The notes under the pieces: generated by a model
Databases searched by the model: none
Told to the model about the DNA's origin: nothing
Seen by the model: the letters and a program-made list of their open reading frames with translations, nothing else
Source: Rhodoferax sp.
GTDB taxonomy: Bacteria > Pseudomonadota > Gammaproteobacteria > Burkholderiales > Burkholderiaceae_C
Length of the DNA stretch: 32,001 nt
Direction: 5' to 3'
NCBI GenBank assembly: GCA_026224975.1
Contig: JAMFRW010000571.1
Span: 1 to 32,001 of the forward strand
Program-made: the position numbers and the translations under genes
Shown here: positions 25,668 to 32,001 of the stretch, piece after piece
Numbering within the stretch: the first letter of the stretch is position 1
Layout: every line of letters starts with the position of its first letter

Positions 25668-27002
25668 TCAGGCAGCCCGCTCCAGCGGCGGCATGTCATC
25701 GCCCTTTGCAACGCGCCAACGCACTCTGACCATCTCGTGAAAGCGCCGTGTGCCGAGGTTCATGAAGCGGTAGTTGATGTCTCGCATCTGCCGGATCGCT
25801 TCGATCAGCTCATCGGTCGTCGGCGATGGCTCAGACTTGAACAGCAGGATGCGGGCGGCGTCCCACTCGTCTTGCACGCTTTCCATTTCGCGCTGATCCT
25901 CGTCCCGCTCGAACAGCGCCGAGACCGCCTCGCGGTCGATGTTTTCCGCTCCACGGGACAAGGCGTCGTTTTCGATGACCTCGACGGCCGCGCGCAACTG
26001 CTGCAATGTTTCATCGCGCCGCTGCCTGGCCTTGGCCGGCTTGAAACTTTCAATGACCTCGTACCGAAAGCGCAAGCCCAGACGTAGCAATGTTGCCAGC
26101 AACCCGAAGTCGTTCTGAACCTCCGACAACGGCGCGACCACGGTGTCGACAAAATGCACGTGAAACCGGCACTCTCCATTCGTCAGCAACTCCTTCTTGG
26201 CCAATTGCGGCTGAAAGGATCCTCTATCGTTGTGATAGATCGCCTGCACCGGCTTGAATGATTCATTGTTGCTCGCGTGATAGATGCTGCGCTGCAATTG
26301 CACGAGCCAGCGGGTGTCCGCCGTTCGTTTCGCCGCGCGTCGTATATCGCCCCACTTCAATCGGCCACCCGGGATGAATCCGAACAGTTCGAGAGAAACC
26401 GGGTCGGATTCGACGCGCGCCTCGTCCGGAATGATCTCGCGCTCCAGACGGCCGGGGCGCGGCAACACGATGTCGATAAAGCGCTCGAACTGCTGGACCT
26501 TGGGGCCGCGGAAGTTTTCTTCCACCACCTCGATCTGCTTCAGGCGTGCGGGCAGATCGTTGAGCCTGGGCGCGTGCCGCGTGTTCAACGCGCGAGACAC
26601 GCCCTGGTAGAGCACTTCGAGGCCACGTTCCGTGCCGAGTTCTCCACCCTGGTAGAGCGAGAGCGGGATCGGCAGTTCGCCGACTTGCATGCCCGAGTGG
26701 CAAATCGGGATGATCGGCACGCGCTTCATCCACGCCGCACCGATCTCGAACTGGACCCACGGCCGCTGGACCGATGCCTTGCTGCACAGCACAACCACTG
26801 CGGCAGCCTCGTCCATCGCGCGTTGCACGGCACTCAGCCAGTTGTCGCCGCCATCGATGCTGCCCACATCCGACGAGGTAAAGAATTCGACCAGGCCGAG
26901 AAAGTCCTCCTGCATCATCTTCTTGATGAGTGCGGCAACTTCTGCTTCTTCGGAGATGTGGCTGACGAACAGCCGGGTCGGATTTCTGAATTCGGTCGCC
27001 AT
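25668..27002 (-). CDS. TIR-domain protein, stand-alone; possible NADase defence effector
   Basis: 444 aa. The N-terminal TIR domain (about 8-135) shows RLFVSHISEEAEVAALIKKM, a GDNWLSAVQRAMDEAAAVVVLCSKAS strand-helix block and WVQFEIGAAW with Glu86 at the position of the catalytic glutamate of NAD-cleaving TIR proteins. The rest (about 180-444) matches nothing I recognise. Part of it (RLKWGDIRRAAKR, then FHVHFVDTVVAPLSE) could be a sensor fold, and 330-400 is charged and helical. The gene is clearly less GC-rich than its neighbours, which suggests horizontal acquisition. GAGGTGG precedes the ATG, and the 110-bp spacer upstream (27003-27112) has a TATATCT that could be the -10. It stands alone between an opposing gene and an unrelated operon. 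Confidence 0.85.
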   Translation of the reverse strand: MATEFRNPTRLFVSHISEEAEVAALIKKMMQEDFLGLVEFFTSSDVGSIDGGDNWLSAVQRAMDEAAAVVVLCSKASVQRPWVQFEIGAAWMKRVPIIPICHSGMQVGELPIPLSLYQGGELGTERGLEVLYQGVSRALNTRHAPRLNDLPARLKQIEVVEENFRGPKVQQFERFIDIVLPRPGRLEREIIPDEARVESDPVSLELFGFIPGGRLKWGDIRRAAKRTADTRWLVQLQRSIYHASNNESFKPVQAIYHNDRGSFQPQLAKKELLTNGECRFHVHFVDTVVAPLSEVQNDFGLLATLLRLGLRFRYEVIESFKPAKARQRRDETLQQLRAAVEVIENDALSRGAENIDREAVSALFERDEDQREMESVQDEWDAARILLFKSEPSPTTDELIEAIRQMRDINYRFMNLGTRRFHEMVRVRWRVAKGDDMPPLERAA

Positions 27003-27112
27003 GTTCCACCTCGCGATTGACCAATCCCGAAGATATAGTCGCTCGCGGGTGTATTTGCCTCGCCAAGAATAGGGAGGAGCGCCGAATCGACACCCCTAGG
27101 TTCGCTTGTGGC

Positions 27113-27490
27113 CTACAGCCGCTCCGCCGCGTCGAAGTCCAGTTCCACCTTCGCCCCGTTCGGGTCATAGCAGAAGAGCTGCCAGGTGCCGGCCCCGGCT
27201 TGTTGGCGGAGGTCGTACTTGGTGCCGCTGGCGTCGAAGCGGGCCTTGACGGCGCGGAGGTCTTGCGCGGTGAAGGCCATGTGGTCGATGACGCCGGCGC
27301 GTTGGGGCGGCACGGGGCGGTCGAAGTACATGTGGAGCACGGCTTGCGGGCCGCCGGCGTAGAGCCATGCGCCCGGGAAGCCCAGGTCGGGCCGGTGGCC
27401 GACCGCGAGGCCGAGCAGGCCGACGTAGAAGTCGAGTGTCTTGCGCTCGTCTTCCGCGATGATGGTGAAGTGGTTCATGCCGACGATCAT
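27113..27490 (-). CDS. VOC-family (glyoxalase/dioxygenase-like) protein
   Basis: 125-aa single-domain vicinal-oxygen-chelate protein. It has two betaalphabetabetabeta modules: NHFTIIAEDERKTLDFYVGLLGL (6-28) and IDHMAFTAQDLRAVKARF. Candidate metal ligands are His7, the HMYF His, the IDHMAF His and the C-terminal Glu in KVELDF. AAGGAGA lies before the ATG at 27490, 13 nt after the oxidoreductase fusion gene, so it ends the operon. Its substrate cannot be predicted. Confidence 0.88.
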   Translation of the reverse strand: MIVGMNHFTIIAEDERKTLDFYVGLLGLAVGHRPDLGFPGAWLYAGGPQAVLHMYFDRPVPPQRAGVIDHMAFTAQDLRAVKARFDASGTKYDLRQQAGAGTWQLFCYDPNGAKVELDFDAAERL

Positions 27491-27503
27491 CGGGGTCTCC
27501 TTG

Positions 27504-28991
27504 TCATGGGGTGAGGATCAACGCGCCGATGCTGCCACGCGATTCGAGCCGCGCATGCGCCCGGCTGGCCGCATCCAGAGAATAGCGTTCGATGGTCGGC
27601 GGCAGGATGGTGCCATCGGCCAGCGCATTCCACACGCGCTGCGCGCGCTCGACGAGTTGCGCGTTCGTGGCCACGTAGTCGAAGACCACCGGCCGCGAGA
27701 AGGTCAGTGACTTGGCCACCAGCGCATCGGGCGGCAGCGGCGTGAGCGGGCCGCTGGCCTGGCCGAGGCTGATCCAGTGGCCGCGGCGCGCGAGCGCGGC
27801 CAGGTTCTCGTCGCGTGCCGCATCGCCCAGGCCGTCGATGAGCACATCGGCGCCGCCGCAGGCGTGCTGCACGGCATCGGCAAAGCGGTAGTCGCGGGTG
27901 ACGATCACCTGCTCGCAGCCGTGCGCACGTGCGACGCGGGCCTTCTCGTCGCTGGAGACCGTGCCGAGCACCGTCGCGCCCAACCGCCGTGCCCAGGCGC
28001 ATACCAGCAGGCCGACGCCGCCCGCGGCCGCATGCACCAGCAGGCGCGTGCCGGGGCCCACATGGCCGAGGTCGCGCAGCAAAAAGTCGGCGGTGATGCC
28101 CTTGAGCAGCGTTGCGGCGGCGGTGTCGTCTTCCACCGACGCCGGCAGGCGCACAACCCAAGCAGCCGGCACGCAGCGCACGCTGGCATAAGCGCCCGGC
28201 ACCGGGCCGAGGTACGCGACACGGTCGCCGGGCAGGATTCCGCTGACGTTCGCGCCGACGTCGATCACCGTGCCAGCCGCTTCCATGCCGAGCACGCCCG
28301 GCTCGCGCGCCGAGACCGGAAACATCGACGGCATCCAGCCGCGTCGCAAATACACATCGAAGAAGTTGACGCCGATCGCGCGCTGGCGGATGCGCACTTC
28401 GCCCTCGCGCGGTGCAGGCGCTTCGGCGTTCTCGGCACGCAGCACTTCGGCATCGCCATAACGATCGACGACGACGCGGCGTGTGGGCAGCGCCATCGCC
28501 GAAGGCATCGCAGAGGACTGACCGACGCTGCCCTGCGGACGCAGATCCGCGCCTTGTGCCAGGTGCCGCCGCAAATCCTCGAAGCCGGCCTCATACACCC
28601 CCTGCGCCACCATGTCGTGCAGCTCGCGCTCCCTGCCCGGCGGCGTGGCGAAGGTCGATTCCCAATGCCAGAAGGTGCGGTTGCCATCGGTGACCGGCTT
28701 CAGGCTCAGCGCCGCCACATAGCGCTGCAGCGGCACGGTCGCATCGACGATGCAATAGGTGCTGGTGTGTTCGGTGTCGGAGAGTGTCAGCAACTGCTCG
28801 CGGATGCGGTTGCCGTCTTTCAGCGTGAAGCTGCGGACGCAACCGACCTGGTCGCTGCGTTCATCGCCTTCGATGCGGCTCTGGTCGACCGCGCTGTGCC
28901 ATTGGTCATGGCTGTTGAAGTCGCGCAGCACCGCCCATATGCGCTCGATCGGCGCATCGATGATGGTCGAACGAACAACGCGTTGCAGCAT
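27504..28991 (-). CDS. SRPBCC domain fused to zinc-independent quinone oxidoreductase (MDR)
   Basis: 495 aa with two domains. Residues 1-145 form an SRPBCC (START-like hydrophobic ligand-binding) domain. After a linker (146-165) comes a quinone oxidoreductase-type medium-chain reductase (166-495): GVNFFDVYLRRG, GMEAAGTVIDVGANV, the NADPH-binding AAAGGVGLLVCAWARRLGA (321-339), then SSDEKA. The zinc-binding cysteines of alcohol dehydrogenases are absent, as usual for QOR. The SRPBCC half closely parallels the separate protein encoded just upstream (VGC.R.F.L.DG..IRE.LL.LSD pattern in both). The frame is continuous through the linker, so it is a true fusion unless the assembly is wrong. The substrate is unknown. 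Confidence 0.9.
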   Translation of the reverse strand: MLQRVVRSTIIDAPIERIWAVLRDFNSHDQWHSAVDQSRIEGDERSDQVGCVRSFTLKDGNRIREQLLTLSDTEHTSTYCIVDATVPLQRYVAALSLKPVTDGNRTFWHWESTFATPPGRERELHDMVAQGVYEAGFEDLRRHLAQGADLRPQGSVGQSSAMPSAMALPTRRVVVDRYGDAEVLRAENAEAPAPREGEVRIRQRAIGVNFFDVYLRRGWMPSMFPVSAREPGVLGMEAAGTVIDVGANVSGILPGDRVAYLGPVPGAYASVRCVPAAWVVRLPASVEDDTAAATLLKGITADFLLRDLGHVGPGTRLLVHAAAGGVGLLVCAWARRLGATVLGTVSSDEKARVARAHGCEQVIVTRDYRFADAVQHACGGADVLIDGLGDAARDENLAALARRGHWISLGQASGPLTPLPPDALVAKSLTFSRPVVFDYVATNAQLVERAQRVWNALADGTILPPTIERYSLDAASRAHARLESRGSIGALILTP

Positions 28992-29012
28992 CTGCCAGTG
29001 CCTGCGCCGCCG

Positions 29013-29447
29013 CTAGCGGAAGTGCCGCTTCAAGGCATCGAACCCGCCCTGAAACACACCGCCGCCAATCGATTCGGTCAGCTCGCGTTCACGCCCCGGT
29101 GCGCATTCGAACTCGGCGCTCCATTCGGCAAAGCAGCGCCCGCCATCGGTCACCGGCGTGAGCTTCAGAGTGGCGATGTATTGCGTCACACCCATCGGGC
29201 TCTCGAGGATCTCGTAGACGCAGCTGTAGTCGTAATCGGAGAGCGCCAGCAGCTTCTCGCGGATCATGCCGCCGTCACGCAGATGGAAGTGGCGGATGCA
29301 GCCGACGCGGTCGGCCGGCTGGTTGTTCTCGATGCGGCTGTCGGCAATCAGCGGGTGCCATTGCGGCAGCCCGTTGAAATCGCGGATGCGCGACCACACG
29401 CTGTCGGCGCTGGCCTCGATCACGCTCGATGCATAGACCTGCACCAT
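29013..29447 (-). CDS. SRPBCC-family protein (polyketide cyclase-like)
   Basis: 144-aa single START-like domain. It begins MVQVYASSVIEASADSVWSRIRDFNGLPQWHP, the typical SRPBCC start, and ends GGGVFQGGFDALKRHF, the C-terminal helix that closes the cavity. It starts 3 nt after the flotillin stop and ends 21 nt before the fusion gene, so it is within one operon. Together with the fusion it looks like a tandem duplication. Likely binds a hydrophobic ligand; no catalytic role can be read. Confidence 0.88.
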   Translation of the reverse strand: MVQVYASSVIEASADSVWSRIRDFNGLPQWHPLIADSRIENNQPADRVGCIRHFHLRDGGMIREKLLALSDYDYSCVYEILESPMGVTQYIATLKLTPVTDGGRCFAEWSAEFECAPGRERELTESIGGGVFQGGFDALKRHFR

Positions 29448-29450
29448 CGC

Positions 29451-31160
29451 CTATTCCTGCGCCGGGTTCGGCTTCGGCACGGCCGGTGGCAGCGAAGCCT
29501 GCGCGCCGCTCACGCTGCCCACCAGCCGCTGGATGTCGCCGCCCTCGATGCCGATCTCGCGCAGCAGTTGGTCGACGAGCGGCGCCTGCGCGCGGAAGCG
29601 CAAGGCCGAGTTCACCACGCCATCGGCGAAGTTGCCGCCGTGGCCGCCGCTTCCATCGCCGCCGCCGCCGCCCGACCCGCCGAAGCCATCGACCTGCAGG
29701 ATCTTGATGCCCTCGATGCGCTCCATCGGCCGCACCGATTCGCGGATGATGCCCTCGGCTTTCTCCGCCAGCCGCATGCGCAGCGCCGCCATGCGCGCCT
29801 CGGGCGTGAGCATGTTGTGCGCCTCGTTCATCAGGCGCAGCGCTTCGGCCTCGATCTCGGCACGCACGCGCATCGCCATCGACCTGATCTTGTCGGCATC
29901 CGCATCGGCCTCGGCCTGTGCGCGTACCGCAGCGCCGCGGTCGGCACTCGCTGCCTTTTCGGCTTGCGCGGCCGAGGTCAAACGCAAGGCATCGCGCTCG
30001 GCCACTTGCGCCGCGCCGATCAGGTCGATCGCCTTCTTGCGCTCGGCCATCTCGACCTCGCGGGCGGTGAAGACCTTCTCTTCGGCCGAGATGGCAAGCG
30101 CGCGTGCGGTCTCGGCTTCGGCCTGGGCTTCGCTTTGTGACTTGCTCTCACGCGCGATGGCGATGGCGCGCTTCTGCTCCGCGAGCTCCATCGACATGCG
30201 GCGATCGATTTCTGCGCCCTGGATCGCACGCTCCTTGCCGATGCGCTCCTGCTCGATGGTCTGCTCCGAACGGATGCGCGCTGCGTCGATGGCCAGCTTG
30301 GCCGCGATCTGCGCGCCCTCCGAGGCCTGCTCGCGCTGCGCCCGTTCGGTCGCCACTTCGGAGCGCTGGCGGGCACGCGCAATCTCCACTTCACGCTGCT
30401 GGCCGAGCCGCGCGTATTCGCCTTCGCGTTCGATGTCGAGCGAGAGCTTTTCGGCCTCGAGGTTCTTGTTGCGGATGGCGATCAGCGTGTCTTGCTCCAC
30501 ATCGTTGCGCTGCTTCTTGCGGTGCTCGATCTGCTCGGTGAGCCGCGTCAGGCCTTCCGCATCGAACGCATTGCTGGGGTTGAAGAACTCCATGCCGGTC
30601 TGGTCGAGTTGCGTGAGCGATGCGGCTTCCAGTTCCAGGCCGTTCTTGGTCAGGTCTTCGGCCACCGTGTCTCGCACGCGCTTCACGTAGAGGCCGCGCT
30701 TTTCGTGCAGCTCTTCCATCGTCATCTCGGCCGCGGCCGTGCGCAGCGCATCGACGAACTTGCCTTCGACCAGCTCGCGCAACTGGTCCGGCTCCATGGT
30801 GCGCAGGCCCAGCGTTTGCGCCGCCGCAGCCACCGCATCGGGCTTGGCCGCCACGCGCACGTAGAACTCGGCGATCACGTCGACGCGCATGCGGTCCTTG
30901 GTGATCAGCGCCTTGTCACGCCCCCTGCTCACTTCGAGCCGCAGCGTGTTCATGTTGACGGGGATCACATCGTGCACGATGGGCAGCACGAAGGCGCCGC
31001 CATCGAGCACCACCTTTTGCCCGCCCAGGCCGGTGCGCACGAAAGCCCGCTCCTTGGAGCTTCGAAGGTAGAGCCAGTGAAGCAGCCAGACCGCGATGCC
31101 GACGATGATCGCGACCACGATCAGGCCGAGGATGAAGTTGCCGAATTGAGCGCCAGACAT
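29451..31160 (-). CDS. Flotillin-family membrane protein (YqiK type)
   Basis: 569 aa. An N-terminal transmembrane segment (about 8-30) is followed by an SPFH/band-7 domain (about 35-210) and then a long coiled coil rich in Glu, Ala, Arg and Gln (about 220-460), the flotillin domain that forms membrane-associated scaffolds. A glycine-rich linker (GGSGGGGGDGSGG near residue 500) precedes a short C-terminal domain and Pro-rich tail. CAGGAGA precedes the ATG at 31160. No nfeD partner is next to it in the window, unlike many flotillin operons. It is followed after 3 nt by the SRPBCC gene. Confidence 0.93.
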   Translation of the reverse strand: MSGAQFGNFILGLIVVAIIVGIAVWLLHWLYLRSSKERAFVRTGLGGQKVVLDGGAFVLPIVHDVIPVNMNTLRLEVSRGRDKALITKDRMRVDVIAEFYVRVAAKPDAVAAAAQTLGLRTMEPDQLRELVEGKFVDALRTAAAEMTMEELHEKRGLYVKRVRDTVAEDLTKNGLELEAASLTQLDQTGMEFFNPSNAFDAEGLTRLTEQIEHRKKQRNDVEQDTLIAIRNKNLEAEKLSLDIEREGEYARLGQQREVEIARARQRSEVATERAQREQASEGAQIAAKLAIDAARIRSEQTIEQERIGKERAIQGAEIDRRMSMELAEQKRAIAIARESKSQSEAQAEAETARALAISAEEKVFTAREVEMAERKKAIDLIGAAQVAERDALRLTSAAQAEKAASADRGAAVRAQAEADADADKIRSMAMRVRAEIEAEALRLMNEAHNMLTPEARMAALRMRLAEKAEGIIRESVRPMERIEGIKILQVDGFGGSGGGGGDGSGGHGGNFADGVVNSALRFRAQAPLVDQLLREIGIEGGDIQRLVGSVSGAQASLPPAVPKPNPAQE

Positions 31161-31195
31161 GGATGTGGTCTCCTGTGATCTTGTGAGTAACTAAC

Positions 31196-32001
31196 TTATC
31201 GGGTCATGGCGACGAAACGCCGCGTGGTGTCGGTGAGCGCGGCTTCCACCGGCAGGCGCTCCATCGAACTGGCGCCGTAGAAGCCGTGGCAACCGGGGCA
31301 TGCCGCGAGCACGCGCTGCGCGTCCTCCGGCGTCGCGATGGGGCCGCCGTGGCAGAGCACGATGACGTCGGGTTCTATGGCCTTTGCGGCTGCGGACCAG
31401 GCATCGATCTTCTCGATGCAGTCTTCGAGTGTCAGCGCCGTTTCCGCGCCGATCGCACCGCCTGTCGTGAGGCCGAGGTGGCACACGATGATGTCGGCAC
31501 CAGCCTGGGTCATGGCCCGTGCATCGGCTTCGCAAAACACATAGGGCGTGGTGAGCAGATCGAGCGCCCGGGCCCGCGCGATCATCTCGACTTCCATCGC
31601 ATAGCTCATGCCGGTCTCCTCCAGATTGGCCCGGAAGGTGCCGTCGATCAGGCCGACGGTGGGAAAGTTCTGCACGCCGGAGAAGCCGAGGGTGATGAGC
31701 CGGTTCAGGAATTCATCGGGGATCATGAACGGGTCGGTGCCGTTGATGCCCGCCAGCACCGGCGTGTGTTTGACGACCGGCAGCACCTCACGCGCCATCT
31801 CGCAGACGATCTCGTTGGCGTTGCCGTAGGCCATCAAGCCGGCGAGCGAACCGCGGCCGGCCATGCGGTAACGGCCCGAGTTGTAGATCACGATGAGGTC
31901 GATGCCACCCGCCTCTTCGCACTTGGCGGAGAGGCCCGTGCCAGCCCCTCCGCCGATGATGGGCAGGCCGGCGGCGATCTTGGCGCGAAAGCGCTGGAGC
32001 A
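31196..32001 (-). CDS. TIM-barrel phosphoenolpyruvate-hydrolase-like protein (partial at window end)
   Basis: The frame is open to the window edge and covers about 268 residues, near the full family size, so only a few N-terminal residues are missing. The family signature is [28 protein letters not shown], then [17 protein letters not shown] and [11 protein letters not shown], matching the TIM-barrel signal-transduction / PEP hydrolase-like family (PF09370). In other bacteria this gene usually follows a Tm-1-like ATP-binding gene, which would lie just outside. It ends 35 nt before the flotillin gene and probably leads the operon here. Biochemical role is poorly defined. Confidence 0.88.
   Translation of the reverse strand, partial: LQRFRAKIAAGLPIIGGGAGTGLSAKCEEAGGIDLIVIYNSGRYRMAGRGSLAGLMAYGNANEIVCEMAREVLPVVKHTPVLAGINGTDPFMIPDEFLNRLITLGFSGVQNFPTVGLIDGTFRANLEETGMSYAMEVEMIARARALDLLTTPYVFCEADARAMTQAGADIIVCHLGLTTGGAIGAETALTLEDCIEKIDAWSAAAKAIEPDVIVLCHGGPIATPEDAQRVLAACPGCHGFYGASSMERLPVEAALTDTTRRFVAMTR

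Noticed and set aside
27777-30140. A 787-codon open frame on the plus strand
   Set aside because: It is antisense to the oxidoreductase, SRPBCC and flotillin genes; composition is His/Arg/Ala-rich without any domain, as expected for a shadow frame in high-GC DNA.

Overview
The window comes from a high-GC (roughly 65-70 %) purple phototrophic proteobacterium. Gene order and protein sequences suggest a Burkholderiales (Rubrivivax/Roseateles-like) betaproteobacterium, but this is inference from synteny and remembered sequence features, not a database search. Its core is a photosynthesis gene cluster. On the minus strand, from about 18.9 kb down to 7.6 kb, run crtE-crtF-bchC-bchX-bchY-bchZ-pufB-pufA-pufL-pufM-pufC in superoperon order. 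crtD and crtC diverge from crtE on the plus strand. Together they encode GGPP synthesis and spirilloxanthin/spheroidene-type carotenoid steps (CrtE, CrtD, CrtC, CrtF), the late bacteriochlorophyll a enzymes (chlorophyllide reductase BchXYZ and dehydrogenase BchC), the LH1 antenna (PufBA), the reaction centre (PufLM) and its tetraheme electron donor (PufC). Many genes overlap by 1-4 nt, so translational coupling is likely.

Regulation can be read directly in two places. The bchC promoter carries a sigma70-type TTGACA-16-TAGGAT overlapped by one perfect and one near-perfect PpsR/CrtJ palindrome (TGT-N12-ACA), 8 bp apart. The crtE/crtD divergent spacer carries another perfect palindrome in an AT-rich island. 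Strong hairpins lie between bchZ and pufB (four in a row) and between pufA and pufL, as expected for mRNA processing and segmental stability.

Left of the cluster, a heme oxygenase gene follows pufC closely. It is followed by a tripartite RND efflux operon (outer-membrane lipoprotein, adaptor, HAE1-type permease) and an OmpR-type response regulator. The regulator loses its normal C-terminus at a junction near base 140, beyond which lies a piece that resembles the start of an MFS-type membrane protein. No sensor kinase gene is present.

Right of the cluster are a sulfur-type module (metallo-beta-lactamase hydrolase plus a divergent pair of half-size YeeE/YedE transporter genes) and a two-gene unit with a membrane-anchored ClpP-like protein. 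Next come a lower-GC stand-alone TIR-domain gene (possible defence) and a minus-strand operon: TIM-barrel PEP-hydrolase-like protein (cut by the window end), flotillin, SRPBCC protein, SRPBCC-quinone oxidoreductase fusion and VOC protein. The most unusual items are the OmpA-like C-terminal domain on PufC, the C-terminal tail on PufB, the broken response regulator, the TIR protein, and the SRPBCC duplication/fusion. No tRNA, rRNA, CRISPR or complete insertion sequence was seen, and no gene-free stretch exceeds 300 bases.
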